NCBI GenBank assembly: GCA_030683195.1
Contig: JAUXQA010000483.1
Location: 1 to 5,651 of the forward strand
Source: Rhodoferax sp.
GTDB taxonomy: Bacteria; Pseudomonadota; Gammaproteobacteria; Burkholderiales; Burkholderiaceae_C
Direction: 5' to 3'
DNA: 5,651 nt
Shown in pieces: positions 1-5,651 of the stretch (its first letter is position 1; each line of letters begins with the position of its first letter). The notes below the pieces were generated by a model that was not told the origin of the DNA, did no database searches, and saw nothing but the letters and a program-made list of their open reading frames with translations. Both the position numbers and the translations under genes were made by a program.

Positions 1-1
1 A

Positions 2-115
2 GCCATTCAAGCTCAGTATTTTGTGGCCGACTCCTACCCATCCGCCAGCTCGGCACCCTGGCCGCTGTGGACCTGGTGGATGAAGGACGCACAACAAACT
101 GAATCCCGACGCTGA
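2..115 (+). CDS. C-terminal end of a probable peptide ABC transporter substrate-binding protein (YejA-like), partial
   Basis: The gene is cut by the left edge, leaving 37 codons and a TGA stop at 113-115. This frame was chosen because it reads to a stop just before yejB and ends in a Trp-rich tail (PLWTWWMKDA). As I recall them, YejA-type binding proteins also tend to end in a TWW-like stretch. Another frame is also open until 100-103, but it gives a less plausible peptide. The stop lies 6 nt before the ATG of yejB and in the same frame, which is the usual yejA-yejB order. If the call is right, the full protein would be a periplasmic solute-binding protein (family 5, roughly 600 residues) that hands peptides to YejB-YejE. 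No domain core is visible, so the identity rests mainly on context. Confidence 0.6.
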   Translation, partial: AIQAQYFVADSYPSASSAPWPLWTWWMKDAQQTESRR

Positions 116-121
116 GACAAC

Positions 122-1159
122 ATGCTGATCTATTTTTTAAAACGCCTGATGCTCATGGTGCCCACGCTGCTGGGTGTGTTGACTGTGACCTTTATCGTGA
201 TTCAGTTCGTCCCGGGCGGACCAGTCGAGCAAGTGCTGGCCGAAGCCAGGACCTCCCAAAAGGGCGGAGAGGGCAGCGCCTACAAGGCAAGCCGTGACAT
301 CGACAAAAAACAGATCGAGGAGTTGAAAAAACTTTACGGCTTTGATAAACCTGCCCACGTGCGCTACTTTGAGATGCTCGCCAATTTCGCACGGTTTGAT
401 CTGGGGCGCAGTTTCATGCAAAACAAGGACGTCTGGACTTTGATCAAGGAGAAGCTGCCAGTGTCGATCAGTCTGGGGCTGTGGGCTTTTCTCATTTCAT
501 ATTTGATCTCCATCCCGATGGGCGTCACCAAGGCCGTGCGTGAAGGCACCACTTTTGACACAGTCACCACCTTGCTTGTGTTGATTGGCTTCGCGATTCC
601 GGGGTTTGTATTAGGCGTGCTCCTGATTGTGCTGCTGGCGGGTGGCACCTTTCTGGACTGGTTTCCCTTGCGTGGGCTCACCTCCGACAACTGGGCAGAA
701 CTTGGCTGGTGGGCCCGTATCACCGATTATTTCTGGCACCTGACCTTACCGCTGATTTGCCTGACCATCGGCAGTTTTGCCACGATCACCCTGCTGACTA
801 AAAACACCTTTGTGGAAGAGATTCGCAAGCAATACGTGCTGGTGGCGCGCGCCAAAGGTCTGAGCCAAAGGCGGGTGCTGTACAAGCACATCTTTCGCAA
901 CGCCATGATCCCTCTGGTCACAGGTTTTCCTGCCGCCTTTGTGGGAGCATTTTTTGCCGGATCGGTCTTGATTGAAACCTTGTTTTCGCTCGATGGATTG
1001 GGATTGCTCGGCTTCGAGGCGGTGGTGAGGCGAGACTACCCAGTGGTGTTGGGCTCGCTCTATGTCTTCACCTTGATCGGTTTGGTGGTCAAGCTGGTGT
1101 CTGACTTGTTGTACAGCGTGGTGGACCCCCGGGTTCAATTCGGGGCGGTATCCAAATGA
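122..1159 (+). CDS. yejB: YejB, inner-membrane permease of a microcin C / oligopeptide ABC importer
   Basis: This 345-residue protein is one of the two channel subunits of a YejABEF-type peptide importer. Hydrophobic segments lie near residues 9-30, 115-137, 147-174, 207-227, 264-288 and 308-332, the six-helix layout of DppB/OppB-type permeases. After helix 1 comes the family PGGPVEQ motif (31-37), then a periplasmic domain with YGFDKP (72-77). The cytoplasmic EAA-type coupling loop, which docks on the ATPase, is at about 241-265 (ARAKGLS...FRNAMIPL). The C-terminus, with SLDGLGLLG and VVDPRV, closely resembles E. coli YejB from memory. It is slightly shorter than the E. coli protein (about 364), mostly because of a shorter loop after residue 40. 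The ATG is the only reasonable start: an in-frame TGA lies 6 nt upstream, and only a weak GAGA (114-117) serves as ribosome binding site, suggesting coupling to the upstream gene. The stop overlaps the yejE start (ATGA). Confidence 0.93.
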   Translation: MLIYFLKRLMLMVPTLLGVLTVTFIVIQFVPGGPVEQVLAEARTSQKGGEGSAYKASRDIDKKQIEELKKLYGFDKPAHVRYFEMLANFARFDLGRSFMQNKDVWTLIKEKLPVSISLGLWAFLISYLISIPMGVTKAVREGTTFDTVTTLLVLIGFAIPGFVLGVLLIVLLAGGTFLDWFPLRGLTSDNWAELGWWARITDYFWHLTLPLICLTIGSFATITLLTKNTFVEEIRKQYVLVARAKGLSQRRVLYKHIFRNAMIPLVTGFPAAFVGAFFAGSVLIETLFSLDGLGLLGFEAVVRRDYPVVLGSLYVFTLIGLVVKLVSDLLYSVVDPRVQFGAVSK

Positions 1160-2199
1160 GCAATATGTTGTTGATGGACAAGCCCAAGTCCCCCACCCAG
1201 CGCGCCTGGGCACGTTTCAAACGCAACCGCTATGGTTACGTGTCGCTCTGGGTATTTTTGTTCATTCTGGTGATTTCCACGCTGGGGGAACTCGTCAGCA
1301 ATGACCGTCCCTTCATTGCCCAAATCAACGGAAAAACCTACTTTCCACTGCTCAACAACCCGACCGACCTGGCGCTGGGGGGTGACTTTGCAACATCAGC
1401 CGACTGGAAAGACCCCTTCGTCGTCGGTTTAGTGGCTCAACCCGGCAACTGGAAGCTCGGCACCTTGAACCCGCACTCGGCGACTTCAACCGACTACTTC
1501 ACCAAAAACCCCGCCCCTGCACCCCCTTCAGCCGCCAACTGGCTGGGCACCGACCGATTTGGCAGAGATATGGTGGCCAGGTTGCTGTACGGATTTCGGG
1601 TCAGCATCTGGTTCGCAATTGCACTCACGGTTGCGGGCACTTTGATTGGCATCGTCATGGGCGCAGTACAGGGTTATTTTGGGGGACGCGTCGATTTAAC
1701 CGTACAGCGCTTGATAGAGGTCTGGGGTGCCGTGCCCGAGTTGTATTTGCTGATCATTGTGGCCTCCATCTTTGAGCCCTCGCTGCTGCTGCTGCTGGTC
1801 CTGCTGTCCCTGTTTGGCTGGATTGGCTTGTCCGACTATGTACGGGCGGAGTTTTTGCGCAATCGATCGCTGGAGTTCGTCAAGGCGGCCAGGGCCTTGG
1901 GCTTGTCGAACGCGCAAATCATCCGCCGCCATGTGCTGCCCAACTCCATGACGCCAGTCATCACCTTTTTGCCCTTTCGGATGAGCGGCGCCATTTTTGC
2001 CCTGACCTCGCTCGATTTTCTGGGCCTGGGTGTCCCCTCCTCCGTGCCGTCGCTGGGTGAATTGCTCAAGCAAGGCAAAGACTGGCTCGACGCATGGTGG
2101 ATCATCGTGCCCACCTTCCTCGTCTTGACCATCACCATGACGCTGCTCACATTTATAGGCGACGCGCTGCGCGACGCCTTTGACACACGAAAATCATGA
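1156..2199 (+). CDS. yejE: YejE, second inner-membrane permease of the microcin C / oligopeptide ABC importer
   Basis: This 347-residue protein pairs with YejB to form the transmembrane channel. The N-terminus (RAWARFKRNRYGYVSLW, about 16-32) is the cytoplasmic OppC-type leader of YejE proteins. Helix 1 is at about 28-46. A long periplasmic segment (47-128) carries NDRPF, a YFP-like motif and a Pro/Ala-rich stretch (119-125). Next comes NWLGTDRFGRDMVARLLYG (128-146), the hallmark of DppC/OppC/YejE permeases. Further helices lie near 149-172, 195-225 (two segments, including a run of leucines at 210-217), 264-290 and 316-336. The EAA coupling loop is at 242-268 (KAARALGLS...LPNSMTPV). Length is close to E. 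coli YejE (about 341). The start overlaps the yejB stop by ATGA and the stop overlaps the yejF start by ATGA, consistent with translational coupling and fixed stoichiometry. Confidence 0.93.
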   Translation: MSNMLLMDKPKSPTQRAWARFKRNRYGYVSLWVFLFILVISTLGELVSNDRPFIAQINGKTYFPLLNNPTDLALGGDFATSADWKDPFVVGLVAQPGNWKLGTLNPHSATSTDYFTKNPAPAPPSAANWLGTDRFGRDMVARLLYGFRVSIWFAIALTVAGTLIGIVMGAVQGYFGGRVDLTVQRLIEVWGAVPELYLLIIVASIFEPSLLLLLVLLSLFGWIGLSDYVRAEFLRNRSLEFVKAARALGLSNAQIIRRHVLPNSMTPVITFLPFRMSGAIFALTSLDFLGLGVPSSVPSLGELLKQGKDWLDAWWIIVPTFLVLTITMTLLTFIGDALRDAFDTRKS

Positions 2200-3788
2200 G
2201 CTCGCCCCCACTGTTAGAAATCGAACATCTAAATGTGCGCTTTGGCGCCACCACGGTGGTCGATGACCTGTCACTGTCGATCCGACCGGGTGAGAAATTC
2301 GCACTGGTCGGCGAATCGGGCTCGGGCAAGTCCATCACCGCCCTGTCGATCCTGCGGCTGGTGGATTCAGCCACCACATCGGGGGTGATCCGGTTCAACG
2401 GAGCTGATCTGCTTGCAAAAAGCGAGCGCGAGATGCGGGGCATTCGCGGTGCCGACATCGGCATGATTTTTCAAGAGCCCATGACTGCGCTCAACCCCCT
2501 GTACACCGTAGGCAACCAAATCGGTGAGGTGCTGGAGCTGCACCAGGCCCTGCGGCCCAACGCTGCTCGCACGCGCGCCATTGAGCTGCTGGCCCAAACC
2601 GGTATTCCTGAGCCAGAGCGGCGAGTGGACGCTTACCCGCATCAACTCTCGGGTGGGCAACGTCAGCGCGCCATGATCGCCATGGCGCTGGCCTGTCGCC
2701 CCAAATTGCTGATTTGCGACGAGCCCACCACCGCGCTTGATGTCACTATTCAGGCACAAATTCTGGCCTTGCTGGATGAGCTTCAGCGCACCATGGGCAT
2801 GGCCATGCTGTTCATCACCCATGACCTGAATCTGGTGCGGCGCTTCACGGACCGGGTCGGTGTCATGGAGCGTGGAAAGCTGGTGGAGATGGGAGCTACC
2901 GCCGAGGTGTTCCTCAACCCCCAGCATGCCTACACCCGAAAATTGATGGCCAGTCGGCCGCAACGGGTGGTTCAGGCGGTGGCGACAGAGGCACCCATCC
3001 TCCTGTCGGGGAGAGGCGTTGGGGTAACTTTCACCAGTTCTGAAGGCTGGTTTCGCAAGCGGCACTTTCAGGCGGTGCACAATGCCAGCTTGCAACTTCG
3101 TCGCGGCGAGACCTTGGGCATTGTGGGGGAGTCCGGCTCCGGCAAGACCACCCTTGGCATGGCTCTGCTCGCCTTGCAGGACATTTCCAGCGGAGAAGTC
3201 AAACTCGATGGCCAGCGACTGGACAACGCGAGCCGGCAAACCCTGCGCGCCATGCGCTGCCGAATGCAGGTCGTTTTCCAGGATCCATTTGCCTCCCTGA
3301 GCCCACGAATGACCGTGGGGCAAATTGTCGGGGAGGGCTTGGGTTTGCACCGGGCGGAGTTGTCGGCAGCCGAGCGTGAAAAACTGGTGCTCACCATGCT
3401 GGATGAGGTCGGTTTGAGCGAGCGAAGCGGTGTAGCCAACGTGTTGCAGCGTTACCCGCACGAATTCTCCGGCGGTCAACGCCAGCGCATTTCGATTGCC
3501 CGTGCCGTGGTGCTGCGCCCAGAGGTCCTGGTGCTGGACGAACCCACCTCGGCGCTTGATGTCTCGGTACAGCAGCAGGTTTTGGCGCTGCTGGCCGAGT
3601 TGCAGCAGCGCTACGCCATGAGCTATGTCTTCATCAGCCACGACCTGGCAGTGATACGGGCCATGGCGCATCAGGTGTTGGTGATGAAAGACGGCTATGT
3701 GATCGAGGAAGGTGAAACCTTGGCCTTGTTCAAGGCGCCGCAGGAGCCCTATACCCAGGCTTTGTTGGCTGCAGCTCATTTGCATTGA
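2196..3788 (+). CDS. yejF: YejF, double-domain ATPase of the microcin C / oligopeptide ABC importer
   Basis: This 530-residue cytoplasmic protein fuses two ABC ATPase domains that power peptide uptake through YejB-YejE; DppD/DppF-type systems use two separate proteins. Domain 1 has Walker A GESGSGKS (39-46), a Q-loop IFQEP, signature LSGGQ (151-155), Walker B LLICDEP with Asp175/Glu176, and switch His209. Domain 2 has Walker A GESGSGKT (311-318), Q-loop VFQDP, signature FSGGQ (424-428), Walker B VLVLDEP with Asp448/Glu449, and switch His482. All catalytic motifs are intact in both halves, so both sites should hydrolyse ATP. Each half ends with the oligopeptide-ATPase tail (HAYTRKLMA and EPYTQALLAA). 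Length matches E. coli YejF (about 529). No good Shine-Dalgarno precedes the ATG, which overlaps the yejE stop (ATGA). A related alternative is the GsiA/DppD-F fusion class, but the order B-E-F and the length favour YejF. It is the last gene of the tight operon. Confidence 0.94.
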   Translation: MSSPPLLEIEHLNVRFGATTVVDDLSLSIRPGEKFALVGESGSGKSITALSILRLVDSATTSGVIRFNGADLLAKSEREMRGIRGADIGMIFQEPMTALNPLYTVGNQIGEVLELHQALRPNAARTRAIELLAQTGIPEPERRVDAYPHQLSGGQRQRAMIAMALACRPKLLICDEPTTALDVTIQAQILALLDELQRTMGMAMLFITHDLNLVRRFTDRVGVMERGKLVEMGATAEVFLNPQHAYTRKLMASRPQRVVQAVATEAPILLSGRGVGVTFTSSEGWFRKRHFQAVHNASLQLRRGETLGIVGESGSGKTTLGMALLALQDISSGEVKLDGQRLDNASRQTLRAMRCRMQVVFQDPFASLSPRMTVGQIVGEGLGLHRAELSAAEREKLVLTMLDEVGLSERSGVANVLQRYPHEFSGGQRQRISIARAVVLRPEVLVLDEPTSALDVSVQQQVLALLAELQQRYAMSYVFISHDLAVIRAMAHQVLVMKDGYVIEEGETLALFKAPQEPYTQALLAAAHLH

Positions 3789-3948
3789 CGGTCGGACAGG
3801 AGCTACCGAGGCTTGAGTTAAGTCGCCCAAATCGGGGGCATAACCGAAATCAGTGCGTGCGACAATCGCCACTCAAAAATCAACCTGTGCAGCGCTGCGA
3901 AAAGGCGCTTGAACAACTGCCATCAAGGCGACATCGAACGATAAGGCT

Positions 3949-3953
3949 GGAGA
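3949..3953 (+). promoter_or_regulatory. Shine-Dalgarno sequence of fabI
   Basis: GGAGA ends 6 nt before the ATG at 3960, a good core and spacing. It is much stronger than anything ahead of yejB, yejE or yejF. It supports 3960 as the fabI start and independent translation of this gene. The rest of the 171-nt gap (3789-3959) shows no convincing gene; its other weak signals are discussed under the findings. Confidence 0.75.
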
Positions 3954-3959
3954 AGATAT

Positions 3960-4751
3960 ATGGGTTTCTTAAACGGGAAAAAGCTGTTGATCACGGGCGT
4001 ACTGAGCAAACGCTCCATCGCTTACGGCATTGCACAAGCCTGCCATGAGCAGGGTGCCGAGCTGGCGTTCAGCTACGTCGGCGAGCGTTTCAAGGAACGT
4101 ATTACCGAGTTCGCGGCTGACTTTGGATCTACGCTGATCTTTGATTGCGATGTGGGCGATGATGCCCAGATCGAGAAGCTTTTTGCCGATTTGTCAGTCA
4201 CCTGGCCCAAATTTGACGGCTTTGTGCACAGCATTGGTTACGCGCCACGCGAAGCCATTGCCGGCAATTTTCTGGATGGGTTGACACGCGAGAACTTCAG
4301 AATTGCCCATGACATCAGCGCTTACAGCTTTCCAGCCATGGCCAAGGCAGCCCTGCCCTACCTCAATGAAAAATCGTCATTGCTGACCCTCACCTACCTG
4401 GGTGGCGTACGGGTGGTTCCCAGCTACAACACCATGGGCCTAGCCAAGGCATCCCTGGAATCATCTGTACGCTACCTCGCCGATGCCATTGGCTCACGGG
4501 GCATGCGCGTCAACGGTCTGAGTGCTGGGGCCATCAAAACGCTCGCAGCAAGCGGCATCAAGGACTTCAGCCGCCTGCTGGCGATCTCGGCCAATGCCTC
4601 TCCGCTCAAACGCAACGTCACCATTGAAGAAGTGGGTAACGTGGCGGCGTTCTTGCTGAGCGATCTCGCCTCTGGCATGACGGGACAAATTTCTTATGTG
4701 GATTGCGGCGTCAGCCAGACCGCCGTGGCGGTGGTCGAAGCAAATCAATAA
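3960..4751 (+). CDS. fabI: FabI, enoyl-[acyl-carrier-protein] reductase (NADH)
   Basis: This 263-residue cytosolic enzyme reduces trans-2-enoyl-ACP to acyl-ACP, the last step of each fatty-acid elongation cycle. It is an atypical short-chain dehydrogenase with a Rossmann fold. The N-terminal dinucleotide-binding region is MGFLNGKKLLITGVLSKRSI (1-20), with the FabI-type ITGVLSKRSIAYGIA in place of the classical GxxxGxG. The acidic DCDVGDD follows at 62-68 and HSIG at 90-93. The catalytic set is Tyr146, Tyr156 and Lys163 (YNTMGLAK), with the same numbering as E. coli FabI (262 residues). Gly93, Met159 and Phe203, the positions tied to triclosan resistance in E. coli, carry the usual susceptible residues. 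Position 94 is Tyr, where E. coli has Phe. The C-terminus has the family's GMTGQISYVDCG. The gene is co-oriented with yejBEF but separated from it by 171 nt and has its own Shine-Dalgarno, so it is probably not translationally tied to the transporter. A hairpin terminator follows. Confidence 0.96.
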   Translation: MGFLNGKKLLITGVLSKRSIAYGIAQACHEQGAELAFSYVGERFKERITEFAADFGSTLIFDCDVGDDAQIEKLFADLSVTWPKFDGFVHSIGYAPREAIAGNFLDGLTRENFRIAHDISAYSFPAMAKAALPYLNEKSSLLTLTYLGGVRVVPSYNTMGLAKASLESSVRYLADAIGSRGMRVNGLSAGAIKTLAASGIKDFSRLLAISANASPLKRNVTIEEVGNVAAFLLSDLASGMTGQISYVDCGVSQTAVAVVEANQ

Positions 4752-4761
4752 AAATCAATAA
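4742..4761 (+). repeat. Two perfect tandem copies of a 10-bp unit across the fabI stop codon
   Basis: AAATCAATAA occurs twice in a row (4742-4751 and 4752-4761), followed by AA that continues the period. The first copy encodes the last residues of FabI (Asn-Gln) and its TAA stop; the second is non-coding. It probably arose by a small slippage duplication. Read on the minus strand it gives a T-rich stretch (TTATTGATTT twice) beyond the neighbouring hairpin, which could help termination from that side. Confidence 0.7.
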
Positions 4762-4771
4762 AATTGCCCTC

Positions 4772-4794
4772 TAGCCGGCGTAAAACGCCGGCTA
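4772..4794. terminator. Hairpin terminator between convergent fabI and decarboxylase genes, possibly bidirectional
   Basis: TAGCCGGCG and CGCCGGCTA form a perfect 9-bp stem around the loop TAAAA; counting the closing T-A pair gives 10 bp with a 3-nt loop. It lies 20 nt after the fabI stop and 23 nt beyond the end of the minus-strand decarboxylase gene. On the plus strand the tail is only moderately T-rich (TATGCTATTTATTT). On the minus strand T-rich sequence begins about 8 nt after the stem. Position and stem strength make termination for fabI likely; function in both directions is inferred. Confidence 0.8.
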
Positions 4795-4817
4795 TATGCT
4801 ATTTATTTAATAGTGAC

Positions 4818-5651
4818 TCAAAGCTTGACGCAATCAGCAAAATAGCTGATCTTGCCGTCAGCGCCTACCTCTTCCACCAGTCCGTGGATGTCAGTCTCGA
4901 ACCCCGGGCACTGGGCGTTGAATTCGCGTGAGAACTTCAGGTAATCCACAATCTTTTTGTTGAACACTTCACCTGGAATCAACAGCGGAATACCTGGTGG
5001 GTAAGGTGTGACCAAGCCTACTGTCACGCGGCCTTCCAACTCATCAATCCCGACGCGCTCGGTTTTACGCAATGCAATATGCGCATAAGCGTCGCTGGGC
5101 TTCATGGCCGGCGTCAAGTCGCTCAGGTACATGTCGGTTGTCAGGCGCGCAATGTCGTACTTGGCATACAACTGGTGCAGGTGCTGACACAGGTCCGCCA
5201 AACCCATGTTTTCATACTTGGGGTATTTTTGGCAGAACTCGGGCAAGATGCGCCACATGGGCTGATTCTTGTCGTAATCGTCCTTGAACTGTTGCAAGGC
5301 GGTCAACATGCTGTTCCAGCGGCCCTTGGTGATGCCGATAGTGAACATGATGAAGAAACTATAGAGACCCGTTTTCTCAACCACCACGCCATGCTCCGCC
5401 AGGAACTTGGTCACGATGCTGGCAGGGATACCGGTCTTGGCGAACTTCCCGTTCAAGTCCATACCTGGGGTCACCACAGTTGACTTGATCGGGTCAAGCA
5501 TGTTGAAGCCGGTGGCCATCTTGCCAAAGCCGTGCCAGTTGACACCGGCTTTCGCCTTGGCGGATTCGCCCTTGATGATCCAGTCATCGGCACGGCCAAT
5601 GCCTTGGTCCACGAGTTTGTCCGGCCCCCAGACCTTGAACCACCAGTCGGT
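4818..5651 (-). CDS. Orn/Lys/Arg decarboxylase family protein (LdcI/CadA/AdiA-like), C-terminal part
   Basis: The reading frame is open from the right edge to a TGA at 4818-4820, giving 277 residues of a protein usually 710-760 long. A GTG at 5610-5612 is internal: the frame continues upstream as TDWWFKVWGPDKL. The family consists of fold-type I PLP enzymes that decarboxylate lysine, ornithine or arginine to cadaverine, putrescine or agmatine, often in acid resistance or polyamine supply. Visible family landmarks, in order, are WHGF, MLDPIK, TPGMD, GIPASIV, EHGVVVEKTGLYS, IGITKGRW, FKDDYD, YENMGLADL, GRVTVGLVTPYPPGIPLLIPGE with a break in pattern at neither end, and PGFETDIHGL. The last closely matches E. 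coli LdcI as I recall it, while the YPPGIP region also fits AdiA, so the substrate cannot be assigned. The N-terminal wing domain and the PLP-binding lysine are outside the window. The gene converges on fabI, with 66 nt between the two stop codons. Confidence 0.9.
   Translation of the reverse strand, partial: TDWWFKVWGPDKLVDQGIGRADDWIIKGESAKAKAGVNWHGFGKMATGFNMLDPIKSTVVTPGMDLNGKFAKTGIPASIVTKFLAEHGVVVEKTGLYSFFIMFTIGITKGRWNSMLTALQQFKDDYDKNQPMWRILPEFCQKYPKYENMGLADLCQHLHQLYAKYDIARLTTDMYLSDLTPAMKPSDAYAHIALRKTERVGIDELEGRVTVGLVTPYPPGIPLLIPGEVFNKKIVDYLKFSREFNAQCPGFETDIHGLVEEVGADGKISYFADCVKL

Noticed and set aside
1789..1810. CTG-rich microsatellite-like run in yejE
   Set aside because: It encodes the leucine run of a transmembrane helix; the repeat is explained by codon preference for CTG and is not perfect beyond a few units.
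3813..3844. Possible fabI promoter: TTGAGT (3813-3818) or TTAAGT (3818-3823) with CATAAC (3839-3844)
   Set aside because: Spacing is 20 or 15 nt and the hexamers match poorly, so chance is a sufficient explanation. TTGACG at 3785-3790 resembles a -35 box but has no -10 partner at proper distance.
2367..3872. A 501-codon minus-strand open frame opposite yejF
   Set aside because: The translation is rich in His and Gln with no family motif, as expected from the antisense of a GC-rich gene; yejF has all ABC ATPase motifs in order.
3891..3909. AGCGC/GCGCT inverted repeat as a terminator or operator
   Set aside because: The stem has only 5 bp with a 9-nt loop and no following T-run, so it is kept only as a minor remark about the gap and not as a feature.
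3785..4048. An 87-codon plus-strand reading frame spanning the gap and the start of fabI
   Set aside because: It overlaps the well-supported fabI start in another frame, its peptide has no recognisable family features, and no ribosome binding site supports it.
5079..5483. A 134-codon plus-strand open frame opposite the decarboxylase gene
   Set aside because: It is the antisense of a strongly conserved decarboxylase region and has no recognisable domain or start signal.

Overview
The window looks like ordinary chromosome from a betaproteobacterium, most likely Burkholderiales and perhaps the Comamonadaceae. That placement is inferred from the moderately GC-rich codon usage (high 50s by eye) and the protein sequences; no database search was possible. 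Almost all of it is assigned to known gene families. I see no mobile element, CRISPR array, tRNA or rRNA, and no convincing undescribed system.

Positions 2-3788 (+) hold a tightly packed peptide-uptake operon of the YejABEF (microcin C / oligopeptide) type. It consists of the last 37 codons of a probable periplasmic substrate-binding protein (yejA-like), the two inner-membrane permeases YejB and YejE, and the double ATPase YejF. yejA and yejB are 6 nt apart; yejB/yejE and yejE/yejF each overlap by ATGA, so translation is probably coupled. The binding protein would capture peptides in the periplasm, YejB-YejE would form the channel, and the two ATPase halves of YejF would power import.

After a 171-nt non-coding gap, positions 3960-4751 (+) encode FabI, the NADH-dependent enoyl-ACP reductase of fatty-acid synthesis. 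Its catalytic residues Tyr146, Tyr156 and Lys163 fall at the same numbers as in E. coli FabI. It has a good Shine-Dalgarno sequence of its own and may have its own promoter, though I could not define one. A 10-bp tandem repeat overlaps its stop codon. A strong GC-rich hairpin (4772-4794) follows and sits between convergent genes.

Positions 4818-5651 (-) encode the C-terminal 277 residues of a large PLP-dependent Orn/Lys/Arg decarboxylase of the LdcI/CadA/AdiA family. The gene runs off the right edge. Its catalytic core and substrate specificity cannot be read here.
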